Below, piece after piece: positions 24,696-31,690 of a stretch of 35,466 nucleotides of DNA. The stretch lies in NCBI GenBank assembly GCA_021846485.1, contig JAJZWW010000002.1, positions 1 through 35,466 on the forward strand, read 5' to 3'. Numbering within the stretch: the stretch's first letter is position 1; every line of letters starts with the position of its first letter. The DNA is from Actinomycetes bacterium. GTDB lineage: Bacteria > Actinomycetota > Acidimicrobiia > Acidimicrobiales > Palsa-688. Under the pieces are notes generated by a model. The model did no database searches, had not been told where the DNA came from, and was given only the letters and a program-made list of their open reading frames with translations. Position numbers and translations under genes: made by a program.

Positions 24696-24701
24696 TACAG
24701 T
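24696..24701 (+). promoter_or_regulatory. -10 box for the HAD gene, leaderless-type
   Basis: TACAGT ends 6 nt before GTG 24708. The 222-bp gap before it (24486-24707) shows no other gene or signal. Confidence 0.42.
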
Positions 24702-24707
24702 CGGGGG

Positions 24708-25412
24708 GTGGTCGCCCCTGCCCACCCGGAGATCGCCGTCCCCCGGCCGGCGTTCCTGTTCGACCTCGACGGCACGCTCGTGGACTCGGTCTACCAGCAC
24801 GTGATCGCCTGGCAGGAGGCGCTCGAGGACTGTGGCGTGCCGCTGTCGGTGTGGCGGATCCACCGCCGGATCGGCATGAGCGGTGGCCTGTTCCTCGACG
24901 CCCTCCAGCGGGAGACCGGCCGCCGGCTGGACCCGGCCACCCTGGAGCGGCTCTCGACCCTCCACGCCGAGCACTACCTCCGGCGAGCCGGCGGGGTGGT
25001 GCCCCTGCCCGGCGCCCGGGAGCTGGTCCAGCTCCTCCACGCCGAAGGGATGCCTTTCGCCGTGGCCACCAGCGGCTCGGCGGTCACCGCCGACTCGGCC
25101 CTGGCGCTGCTCGACCTGCCCCCGCGGACCGTGGTCGTGACCCGCGACCTCGTCGAGCGGGCCAAGCCCGACCCCCACCTGTTCCTCGCGGCCGCGACCC
25201 TGCTCGGCGTCGACCCCCGCGACAGCTTCGTAGTCGGGGACAGCGTCTGGGACCTCCTCGCCGCCCAACGGGCCGGCGCCCTCGGGGTCGGGTTGCTCTC
25301 GGGGGGCTACGGCAGGGCCGAACTGCAGGCCGCAGGTGCCTACCGGGTCTACGCCGACCCAGCCGAGATGCTCGACCGCCTGGAGGAGGTCGGCGTCCGC
25401 CCCGCTCGCTGA
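24708..25412 (+). CDS. HAD-superfamily hydrolase (phosphoglycolate-phosphatase/beta-phosphoglucomutase-like)
   Basis: A 234-aa haloacid-dehalogenase phosphatase. Motif I is FDLDGTLVDS with nucleophile D19 and D21; motif II is ATSGSA; motif III lysine lies in ERAKPDPHLF; motif IV is VGDSVWDLLAAQRAG. The cap is inserted between motifs I and II (about 30-95), as in PGMB/Gph-like members. The substrate cannot be assigned; beside DAB genes a 2-phosphoglycolate phosphatase is possible but not supported beyond position. GTG 24708 is chosen from the TACAGT box 6 nt upstream and because the upstream open frame is low-complexity. Confidence 0.85.
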   Translation: MVAPAHPEIAVPRPAFLFDLDGTLVDSVYQHVIAWQEALEDCGVPLSVWRIHRRIGMSGGLFLDALQRETGRRLDPATLERLSTLHAEHYLRRAGGVVPLPGARELVQLLHAEGMPFAVATSGSAVTADSALALLDLPPRTVVVTRDLVERAKPDPHLFLAAATLLGVDPRDSFVVGDSVWDLLAAQRAGALGVGLLSGGYGRAELQAAGAYRVYADPAEMLDRLEEVGVRPAR

Positions 25413-25430
25413 CCTCCTGAGTGAGAAGCT

Positions 25431-25451
25431 GTCGGGCGTCGGGCGTCGGGC
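25431..25451 (+). repeat. Three tandem copies of GTCGGGC
   Basis: A 7-bp unit repeated three times just after the HAD gene. Probably a simple slippage repeat without function of its own. Confidence 0.6.
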
Positions 25452-25470
25452 GTCCCCGGCTGAGCTCCTG

Positions 25471-25490
25471 AGCCGGCGTCGCCGCCGGCT
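25471..25490. terminator. Hairpin between the HAD gene and the luciferase-like gene
   Basis: AGCCGGCG-TCGC-CGCCGGCT is a perfect 8-bp stem with a 4-nt loop, 58 nt after the HAD stop codon. It lacks a T-run but is the strongest hairpin in this gap, so it may end HAD transcription before the next promoter (TAGGAC at 25501-25506). Confidence 0.4.
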
Positions 25491-25512
25491 GAGCGGGGGG
25501 TAGGACCAGCGC

Positions 25513-26451
25513 ATGCTGCGCGTCGGGATCTCGATCGGCACCTCGTTCACCATCGGCGGCCCTGGCGGACAGCGGAGCGGTCCGGCCCAGGTCATTGCCC
25601 AGGCCCGGGCGGCGGCCGCCGCCGGGCTCGACACCCTCTCCCTCGGGGACCACCACGCCACCGGCCCGGCCGGTTACGTGCAGAACGTGCCGATGCTCGG
25701 CCGGCTCCTCGCCGAGTGGACCGAGCGGCCCGCCGGCTGCCTGTTCCTCGTGCCCCTGTGGAACCCGGTCCTGCTCGCCGAGCAGGTCGGGACCCTGGCG
25801 GCGATGGCCCCCGGCCCGTTCATCGTGCAGGCGGCGGTCGGCGGCGGGGCGGGACAGTTCCGGGCGATGGGCGCCGAGCTCTCCGAGCGGGCAGCCCGCA
25901 GCGAGGAGGGCATCCGCGTCGCCCAGGCGCTCCTGCGCGGCGAGGAGGTGGACAGCCAGCTCTACGGCGTCGCCGGGGCCCGCGTCGCCCCGCTCCCCCC
26001 GGAAGGGACCGAGTGGTGGGTGGGCGGCGGGGTCGCCAGGGCGGTCGACCGGGCCGCCCGGCTGGGGGACTGCTGGTACGGCAATGCCGATCTCACCCCT
26101 TCGAGCGCCCGCCAGCTGATCGAGCTGTACCGGGAGGCGTGCGCCCGGCACGACCGGGAGCCGGTCCGGCTCCCCATCCGCAAGGACGTCTTCGTCGCCG
26201 AGGACCGGGCGGTCGCCGAGCGGGTCGGAGACGCCCTGGTCGGCGCCGGATACCGGGGCTTCGAGCGCGCCGCGGTGGCTTACGGCGACCCCGACACCGT
26301 CGCCGAGCAGCTCGCCGTCTACGGGGAGATCGGCTACACCGACATCGTCACCCGCACCATGGGCCCGCTGCCGGCCGACGTCGGCCCCGACGCCGCGGCC
26401 CGGTCGGTCGCGCTCACCGGAGAGGTGCGGGCTCGTCTCGCCGCCAGCTGA
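25513..26451 (+). CDS. LLM-class (luciferase-like) flavin/F420-dependent oxidoreductase
   Basis: A 312-aa (beta/alpha)8 protein of the bacterial luciferase-like family. Typical parts are the N-terminal GISIGTSF strand, LSLGDHHATGPAGYVQN, the cofactor-cradle strand PFIVQAAVGGGAGQFRAMG (about 108-126), WWVGGGVARAVDRAARLGD, and a C-terminal YGDPDTVAEQLAVYGEIGYTDIVTR. In actinomycetes most members use reduced F420, but FMN is possible; the sequence does not settle this. The start ATG has TAGGAC 6 nt upstream rather than a ribosome site. Substrate unknown. Single-gene unit with hairpin upstream. Confidence 0.85.
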   Translation: MLRVGISIGTSFTIGGPGGQRSGPAQVIAQARAAAAAGLDTLSLGDHHATGPAGYVQNVPMLGRLLAEWTERPAGCLFLVPLWNPVLLAEQVGTLAAMAPGPFIVQAAVGGGAGQFRAMGAELSERAARSEEGIRVAQALLRGEEVDSQLYGVAGARVAPLPPEGTEWWVGGGVARAVDRAARLGDCWYGNADLTPSSARQLIELYREACARHDREPVRLPIRKDVFVAEDRAVAERVGDALVGAGYRGFERAAVAYGDPDTVAEQLAVYGEIGYTDIVTRTMGPLPADVGPDAAARSVALTGEVRARLAAS

Positions 26452-26758
26452 CCACTGGCACGACCCCAGCCCCGGGGTGGTCGCCGGTGGGCCTGCCTGC
26501 CCTGGAGCCCGTCTGTGCAGCCGGCGGTCAGCGCGCCGCGGTGAGCCGATGTTGCCGAGGAGCAACTTGCCTGCTGGACTGTTTCGCACCCAAACCCCGG
26601 AACCCCGGCGCGCTCGACCCGGCTGGGCGGGCTGGCCCGGCCGTTCCGGGTGGCTCGTCGCCGGGATCGCCGGCCCCGGCGGGCCGGGCGTGCCGACCCG
26701 CCCCGAGCTGATCCGAGGAGCTTTGCGACGGCCGCTGACGGGGTGTAGCAAGTAGCGC
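26452..26758. other. 307-bp intergenic region without a gene
   Basis: No coding pattern is visible on either strand. It holds an inverted repeat GTTGC-cgagga-GCAAC (26551-26566), GC-rich palindromic stretches around 26640-26700, and at the end the promoter of the lactate dehydrogenase gene. Confidence 0.5.
26723..26751 (+). promoter_or_regulatory. Predicted promoter of the lactate dehydrogenase gene
   Basis: TTGCGA (26723-26728), 17 nt, then TAGCAA (26746-26751), ending 7 nt before GTG 26759. This is the best-formed two-box promoter among the leaderless-type starts in the window. Confidence 0.55.
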
Positions 26759-27979
26759 GTGGGCGAGCGACGGGTCCCCCGCTGGAACGAGCTCGCTCCG
26801 CTCCTCCGGCCCCGCCCGCTTCGCCTGGACCCGGTCGAGCGCCGGCTGGCGGGGGTGGCGTCGATCCCGGACCTGCGACGAGCGGCCCGGCGCCGGGCGC
26901 CCCGAGCGGTGTTCGACTACACCGACGGGGCCGCCGGCACCGAGGCGGCCCTGGCCCGGATGCGGGACTGCTTCGGCCGGGTCGAGTGGCGTCCGAGCGT
27001 CCTGCGGGACGTGTCGGGGGTCGACCCGTCGACCAGCATCCTCGGTCGGTCGGCGAGCCTGCCCCTGGTGTTCGCCCCGACCGGGTTCACCCGGATGATG
27101 CATACCGAGGGCGAGCCGGCCGTGGGTCGGGTGGCGGGCCGCGCCGGCATCCCCTATGCCCTGTCCACGATGGGCACCACCTCGGTGGAGAGGCTGGTGT
27201 CCGAGGCTCCAGGGACCCGGCTGTGGTTCCAGCTGTACCTGTGGCGAGACCGGGGGGCGGGACGCGACTTCGTCCAGCGGGCACGGGAGGCCGGCTACGA
27301 GGCGTTGGTCCTCACGGTCGACTCCCCGGTACCCGGCACCCGCCTGCGCGACGTGCGCAACGGCCTGACCATCCCGCCGTCGCTCACCCTGCGGACCTTC
27401 TTGGACGGGGCCACCCGGCCGGGGTGGTGGTGGGACCTGCTCACCACCGAGCCGCTCGAGTTCGCCTCGCTCCGACGCTTCGACGGGACCGTCGCCGAGC
27501 TGGCCCGACGCATGTTCGACCCGGGGGCCACCCTCGCCGACGTCGAGTGGCTCCGCTCGGCCTGGCCCGGCCCGCTGGTGGTGAAGGGGATCCAGCGAGC
27601 CGCGGACGCCGCGGAGGTGGTGGACGCCGGAGCGGACGCAGTGGTGGTCTCCAACCACGGTGGGCGCCAGCTCGACCGGGCCCCGGTGCCCCTCGAACAG
27701 CTCCCGTCGGTGCTCGACGCGGTCGGCGACCGGGCCGAGGTCTACCTCGACGGTGGGATCCTCTGCGGCGACGACGTGGTGGCGGCCGTGGCCCTCGGAG
27801 CCCGGGCTTGCATGGTGGGGCGGGCATACCTCTACGGGTTGATGGCCGGCGGGGAGCGGGGCGTGCAGAAGGCCGCCGACATCCTCTCGGCTGAGATCCG
27901 CACGACGATGGCCCTGCTCGGCGCCCGGAGCGTCGCGGAGCTCACCCCCGACCGGGTCGTCCTCCGCGGGAGCGTCTGA
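26759..27979 (+). CDS. lldD: FMN-dependent L-lactate dehydrogenase / alpha-hydroxy-acid dehydrogenase, LldD2-like
   Basis: Oxidises L-lactate (or a related 2-hydroxy acid) to pyruvate, passing electrons to the quinone pool. The 406-aa protein follows mycobacterial LldD2 closely from the N-terminal RRVPRWNELAPLL onward. Visible parts: FDYTDGAAG (52-60), PTGFTRMMHTEGE (107-119), WFQLY (156-160), TVDSPVPGTRLRDVRNG (186-202), the FMN-binding K276 in VVKGIQ, and the catalytic SNHGGRQLD (298-306) with H300 and R303. The L-lactate assignment rests on resemblance to LldD2; other hydroxy acids are possible. Own promoter; no operon partner follows within 125 bp. Confidence 0.9.
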   Translation: MGERRVPRWNELAPLLRPRPLRLDPVERRLAGVASIPDLRRAARRRAPRAVFDYTDGAAGTEAALARMRDCFGRVEWRPSVLRDVSGVDPSTSILGRSASLPLVFAPTGFTRMMHTEGEPAVGRVAGRAGIPYALSTMGTTSVERLVSEAPGTRLWFQLYLWRDRGAGRDFVQRAREAGYEALVLTVDSPVPGTRLRDVRNGLTIPPSLTLRTFLDGATRPGWWWDLLTTEPLEFASLRRFDGTVAELARRMFDPGATLADVEWLRSAWPGPLVVKGIQRAADAAEVVDAGADAVVVSNHGGRQLDRAPVPLEQLPSVLDAVGDRAEVYLDGGILCGDDVVAAVALGARACMVGRAYLYGLMAGGERGVQKAADILSAEIRTTMALLGARSVAELTPDRVVLRGSV

Positions 27980-28091
27980 CCAACCGGGCGATCGCGGTCT
28001 TGTCGGCGGGCTGGACCTGCTGCTCGCCGGAGGTCGACCCACCCGCCGGCCCCGCTGCGGGACTGTGACAGACCGGGCAGCGCCGACCGCG

Positions 28092-28097
28092 TAGCGT
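28092..28097 (+). promoter_or_regulatory. -10 box for the DUF2520 gene, leaderless-type
   Basis: TAGCGT ends 7 nt before GTG 28105; no Shine-Dalgarno sequence is present. Confidence 0.42.
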
Positions 28098-28104
28098 CGA
28101 GGCG

Positions 28105-28818
28105 GTGCCGTCCGTGCGGATCATCGGGCCCGGGAGAGCCGGCAGTGCGCTAGCCGCCGCCCTCTCCAGCGCAGGCTGGGAGGTCGCCGGCCTGCTCGGC
28201 AGGGGTGACGACCTCTCCGGCGCAGCCGCCGGGGTGGACGCCCTGGTGCTGGCCACACCAGACGGGGCGATCGCCGGAGTGGCCGCCGGCGTGCGGGAGG
28301 TGCCCTCGACGGTCGTCCTGCACCTGTCGGGGGCCCTCGGACCAGACGTGCTCGCCCCCCACGCGCGCAGGGCCGTCCTGCACCCCCTGGTGCCGTTGCC
28401 GGGCGGGCCGGCCGGGGCCGAGCGTCTGATCTCGGGGGTCACCTTCGGCGTTGCCGGTGACTCGATGGCGGCCACCATCGCCGGGGTGCTCGGTGGCCGG
28501 GCCGTCGAGATCGGCGACGAGGTCCGCGCGAGCTATCACGCAGCTGCCACCGTGGCCGCCAACCACGTGGTCGCCACGCTCGGTCAGGTAGCCCGCCTGG
28601 CGGAGGCCGCCGGACTGCAGCTCGGCGACTTCCTCCCCCTGGCCCGCGCAGCCCTCGACGACGTCGCCCTGCGGGGCCCGGAGGCGGCGCTCACCGGGCC
28701 GGTCGCGAGGGGCGACTGGGGGACCGTCGCCCGCCACCTCGCATCCCTCCCCGCCGACGAGCACGCCGGCTACCTGGGCGGTGTCGCCCTCGCGCTGCGC
28801 CTCACGAGGGGCGGCTGA
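28105..28818 (+). CDS. Rossmann-fold protein with DUF2520 C-terminal domain
   Basis: A 237-aa protein. It opens with a dinucleotide-binding motif IIGPGRAGSALAAAL (5-19), then HLSGALG and HPLVPLPGG segments, and a C-terminal all-helical DUF2520 domain (about 130-230) that includes YHAAATVAANHVVATL. The fold resembles ketopantoate reductase or 6-phosphogluconate dehydrogenase-like enzymes, and homologues are often next to panC, but no pantothenate gene is here, so the substrate is unknown. GTG start with a TAGCGT box 7 nt before. Followed by the repeat array. Confidence 0.85.
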   Translation: MPSVRIIGPGRAGSALAAALSSAGWEVAGLLGRGDDLSGAAAGVDALVLATPDGAIAGVAAGVREVPSTVVLHLSGALGPDVLAPHARRAVLHPLVPLPGGPAGAERLISGVTFGVAGDSMAATIAGVLGGRAVEIGDEVRASYHAAATVAANHVVATLGQVARLAEAAGLQLGDFLPLARAALDDVALRGPEAALTGPVARGDWGTVARHLASLPADEHAGYLGGVALALRLTRGG

Positions 28819-28838
28819 TGGAGGTGCCCGTGGCCCTT

Positions 28839-28910
28839 GGCAGGACCCAACCGGAACTGGGTGCTGGTAGGACCCAACCGGAACTGGGTGCTGGTAGGAC
28901 CCAACCGGAA
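28839..28910 (+). repeat. Tandem repeat, 27-bp unit, 2.7 copies
   Basis: Copies at 28839-28865, 28866-28892 and a partial third at 28893-28910. The unit is GG(C/T)AGGACCCAACCGGAAC followed by TGGGTGCT; copies differ at one base (GGC against GGT at position 3). Each unit has an inner inverted repeat ACCCA-N8-TGGGT. The last copy passes straight into the 19-bp repeats at 28911. It begins 21 bp after the DUF2520 stop codon. Confidence 0.9.
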
Positions 28911-28967
28911 CTTCGGCTCTACGCACCCACTTCGGCTCTACACACCCACTTCGGCTCTACACACCCA
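28911..28967 (+). repeat. Tandem repeat, 19-bp unit, 3 copies, inversely related to the 27-bp repeat
   Basis: Unit CTTCGGCTCTACACACCCA at 28911-28929 (one base different, ACGCACCCA), 28930-28948 and 28949-28967. Read in reverse complement across unit junctions it gives CCGAAGTGGGTGTGTAG, which aligns with CGGAACTGGGTGctggTAG of the 27-bp repeat (10 of 12 in the first block). The two repeat blocks thus face each other around position 28911, where CCGGAACTTCGG is almost self-complementary, and RNA from here could fold on itself. Confidence 0.88.
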
Positions 28968-29168
28968 CTTTCTGGCAGCTGCGCCGTCGACGTCATGCCC
29001 TCCGTGGCCGACCTCGCGCCCTGGGAACTGGGGTGCGGCCATGAGATGAGAGGTCGCCCAGCCACCGCTGGCCACACCGGCTCCGCCAGCCGCCAGCCGG
29101 CGCTCCCCGCCCGCCCCTCGCCGGCGGCTGCCGGACCCCCGCGTAGGGTCGGGTGCTAGACAACCCCC
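28968..29168 (+). other. Non-coding leader between the repeat array and the acyl-CoA synthetase
   Basis: No gene. GGAACTGGGGTGCGG at 29024-29038 may be a decayed copy of the 27-bp repeat. Two -10 candidates precede the start: TAGGGT (29143-29148) and TAGACA (29157-29162), the second ending 6 nt before ATG 29169. Confidence 0.35.
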
Positions 29169-30950
29169 ATGACAGCTACCAGTGCCTACCGGGAGGCACG
29201 TGACCGGGTCCTCGACCTCCGGGAGGACCACGACAGGGCGGTGGCGGAATGGGAGTGGCCGGAGCTCGGTGACCGCTTCAACTGGGCGGTCGACTGGTTC
29301 GACGTGGTCGCCCGCGACAACTCTCGCCCTGCCCTCGTGGTCGTCGAGCAGGATGGCTCGGCTGCCGAGCGGTCCTTCGCGCAGATGGTCACCGCCTCGG
29401 ACCGGGCCGCCGCCCACCTGGCCGAGCTCGGCGTCGGGCGGGGCGACCCGGTGCTCCTCATGCTCGGCAACCAGGTCGAGCTGTGGGAGTCGATGCTCGC
29501 CATCATCAAGCTCGGTGCGGTCGTCATGCCGACCACCACGGCCGCCGGCCCGGCCGAGCTGGCCGACCGTGTCGCTCGCGGCGGCGCCCGGGCGGTGATC
29601 TGCAACCCGTCCGACAGTGCCAAGTTCGCCGAGGTCCCCGGGGACTACCTGAGGCTGGCGGTCGGCGCGGCGGCCGGGTGGTCCGACCTACGGGACGCCG
29701 ACGGCCGGCGGGCCGAGCCGATCCACCACCCCGGCACCGTTCCCGGCGACCGGCTCCTCTTGTACTTCACCTCGGGCACCACCTCGAGGCCCAAGCTGGT
29801 CGAGCACACCCAGGTGTCGTACCCGGTGGGCCACCTGGCGACCCTCTACTGGCTGGGTCTGCGCCCGGGAGACGTGCACTTGAACATCTCCTCCCCGGGC
29901 TGGGCAAAGCATGCCTGGTCGAGCTTCTTCGCCCCCTGGATCGCCGAGGCGACCGTTGTGGCCTACAACTACGCCCGCTTCGATCCCGCTGCGCTGCTCC
30001 GGGTGGTACGCGAGCAGGAGGTCACGACGCTCTGCGCGCCGCCCACGGTGTGGCGGATGCTGATCAAGGCCGATCTCAGCGGGGGGCCCGGCGTCCTGAG
30101 GGAGGTCGTCGCCGCCGGCGAACCGCTCAACCCGGAGGTCATCACCCAGGTCCGGCGCGAGTGGGGTCTCACCGTGCGCGACGGCTACGGGCAGACCGAG
30201 ACCGTCGCCCAGGTGGGCAACACCCCTGGCTCGGCGGTCAAGCCCGGGTCGATGGGCAAGCCGCTGCCCGGGATGCCGGTGGTGTTGGTGGAACCGGTCA
30301 CCGCAGAGCGCGTGGAGGGGGTGGGGGAGGGCGAGATCTGCCTGGACCTGGTGGCCCACCCCCTCGCGCTGATGAGCGGCTACCAGGGTGACCCGGAGCG
30401 CAACGCGGAGGCGATGGCCGGCGGCTGCTACCACACCGGCGACGTGGCCAGCCGTGACGCCGACGGCTACCTGACCTACATCGGGCGCACCGACGACGTG
30501 TTCAAGGCGTCGGACTACAAGATCAGCCCCTTCGAGCTCGAGTCGGTCCTCGTCGAGCACCCGGCGGTCGCCGAGGCGGCGGTGGTGCCCGCGCCCGACG
30601 AGCTCCGCCTCGCGGTCCCCAAGGCCTACGTGACCCTCGCGGCGGGCTGGGAGCCCGACGAGCGGACCGCCTTCGAGGTCCTCCGCTACGCCCGGGAGCA
30701 CCTGGCGCCCTGGCAGCGGGTCCGGCGCCTCGAGTTCGCCGAGCTGCCGAAGACGATCTCGGGCAAGATCCGCCGGGTCGAGCTGCGCCGGCGGGAGGAG
30801 GAGATGTCCTCGACGGGCCGAGCTCCCGGCGGGGAGTGGCGCGACGACCAGTTCCCCGAGCTCTCCAAACCCGGGCCCGGGTCCGGACATGGCGGCGCCC
30901 GACCCGCCGCCGGCCCCGGCTCCGCCGCTCCAACCAGCTCCCTGAGCTGA
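29169..30950 (+). CDS. AMP-forming acyl-CoA synthetase (medium-chain acyl-CoA ligase type)
   Basis: Activates a carboxylic acid with ATP and CoA through an acyl-adenylate. The 593-aa ANL-family protein has the P-loop-like YFTSGTTSRPK (about 198-208), the adenylate motif DGYGQTE (about 337-343), the hinge-region motif YHTGDVA and a C-terminal catalytic lysine in TISGKIRR (about K533). Spacing and the SPGWAKHAWSSFFAPW segment resemble medium-chain/benzoate-type AcsM enzymes. About 45 Pro/Gly-rich residues trail the catalytic domain. The genes that follow (GntR, CoA-transferase, HyuA, HyuB) suggest that its acid belongs to the same pathway. Substrate unknown. Confidence 0.88.
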   Translation: MTATSAYREARDRVLDLREDHDRAVAEWEWPELGDRFNWAVDWFDVVARDNSRPALVVVEQDGSAAERSFAQMVTASDRAAAHLAELGVGRGDPVLLMLGNQVELWESMLAIIKLGAVVMPTTTAAGPAELADRVARGGARAVICNPSDSAKFAEVPGDYLRLAVGAAAGWSDLRDADGRRAEPIHHPGTVPGDRLLLYFTSGTTSRPKLVEHTQVSYPVGHLATLYWLGLRPGDVHLNISSPGWAKHAWSSFFAPWIAEATVVAYNYARFDPAALLRVVREQEVTTLCAPPTVWRMLIKADLSGGPGVLREVVAAGEPLNPEVITQVRREWGLTVRDGYGQTETVAQVGNTPGSAVKPGSMGKPLPGMPVVLVEPVTAERVEGVGEGEICLDLVAHPLALMSGYQGDPERNAEAMAGGCYHTGDVASRDADGYLTYIGRTDDVFKASDYKISPFELESVLVEHPAVAEAAVVPAPDELRLAVPKAYVTLAAGWEPDERTAFEVLRYAREHLAPWQRVRRLEFAELPKTISGKIRRVELRRREEEMSSTGRAPGGEWRDDQFPELSKPGPGSGHGGARPAAGPGSAAPTSSLS

Positions 30951-30955
30951 GCTGG

Positions 30956-30965
30956 TTGTATACAA
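30956..30965. promoter_or_regulatory. GntR (FadR/FCD-type) operator 1
   Basis: TTGTATACAA, a perfect 10-bp palindrome matching the TnGTnnnACnA pattern bound by FadR-subfamily GntR proteins. It begins 6 nt after the acyl-CoA synthetase stop codon and shares the core TGTATACA with operator 2. Confidence 0.68.
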
Positions 30966-30991
30966 AGATTTCCCCCCGCGGAGGAACGAGC

Positions 30992-31022
30992 TTGACTTTC
31001 CCCCACGGGGGGGGACTATGTA
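30992..31022 (+). promoter_or_regulatory. Predicted promoter of the FCD-type GntR operon
   Basis: TTGACT (30992-30997) and TATGTA (31017-31022) are 19 nt apart; CTATGT at 31016-31021 gives 18 nt. The transcript would start near the ATG at 31028. Operator 2 overlaps the -10 box and operator 1 lies upstream of the -35 box, so the gene is likely autorepressed, perhaps by looping. Confidence 0.55.
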
Positions 31023-31026
31023 TACA
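31019..31026. promoter_or_regulatory. GntR (FadR/FCD-type) operator 2
   Basis: TGTATACA, a perfect 8-bp palindrome identical to the core of operator 1 and centred 62 bp from it (about six helical turns). It overlaps the predicted -10 box and ends one base before the GntR start codon. Confidence 0.65.
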
Positions 31027-31027
31027 C

Positions 31028-31690
31028 ATGTGGGGTGGGAGCGAGGTGACCAGCTCGGTCGACGCGGCCTACGCGGCGGTGCGCGACGGGATCGTGAGCG
31101 GCGAGCACGCCGCCGGCAGCCGCCTGCGCGAGGAGGATCTGGCGGAGGCCCTCGGGGTGTCCCGGACCCCGGTGCGCGAAGCCCTGCGCCGCTTGCACTC
31201 CGAGGGCCTCGTCGAGCTCGAGCCGCGCCGGGGGGCGCTGGTGGCCACCTGGGGCGCCGACGAGCTCGACGAGATCTTCGAGCTGCGGGCGCTGGTGGAG
31301 GGCTACGGCGCCCGCAGGGCGGCCACCCGGGTGACCGAGGTCGAGGTGGCCCGCCTGGAGGGGCTCTGCGACGAGATGGACGAGGCGGCCGCCCGCCGGC
31401 CGGTGCCCGACCACGAGCGGATCGGGGCGCTCAACCAGGCCCTGCACCACGAGATCCACCGGGTGGCCTCCAGCCGCTACGTCGCCGGCCTGCTCACCAG
31501 CCTGGTGCAGATGCCGCTCGTGATGCGCACCTTCCACCGCTACGAGCCCGAGGAGCTGGCCCGCAGCATGGGCCACCACCGTGAGCTGGTCGCCGCTCTC
31601 CGGGCACGCCGGCCGGAGTGGGCCGAGGCGGTCATGCACGCCCACGTCGAGGCCGCCCGGGTGACCTTGCGGCGGGAGCTGCCCGGGTGA
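31028..31690 (+). CDS. GntR-family transcriptional regulator, FadR/FCD subfamily
   Basis: A 221-aa regulator. Residues about 7-75 form the winged helix (AAYAAVRDGIVSGEHAAGSRL, recognition helix LGVSRTPVREALRRL, wing EPRRGALVA). Residues about 80-215 form an all-helical FCD effector domain with the expected metal-type histidines in HHEIHRVA, HHRELVAAL and HAHVEAA, so the ligand is probably an organic acid. ATG 31028 fits the leaderless-type promoter; GTG 31046 (EVTSS) is an alternative with a weak GGAG. The stop overlaps the CoA-transferase start as GTGA, so the regulator is co-expressed with the pathway and likely senses its substrate. Confidence 0.87.
   Translation: MWGGSEVTSSVDAAYAAVRDGIVSGEHAAGSRLREEDLAEALGVSRTPVREALRRLHSEGLVELEPRRGALVATWGADELDEIFELRALVEGYGARRAATRVTEVEVARLEGLCDEMDEAAARRPVPDHERIGALNQALHHEIHRVASSRYVAGLLTSLVQMPLVMRTFHRYEPEELARSMGHHRELVAALRARRPEWAEAVMHAHVEAARVTLRRELPG

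Noticed and set aside
28839..28967. CRISPR array
   Set aside because: Units are directly adjacent with no spacers and no cas gene is near.
28818..29159. A 113-codon frame starting in a TGATG overlap after the DUF2520 gene, encoding GRTQPELGA repeats
   Set aside because: The 27-bp units keep frame but the 19-bp units do not, and all frames through the array are open on both strands; it is a by-product of the repeats.
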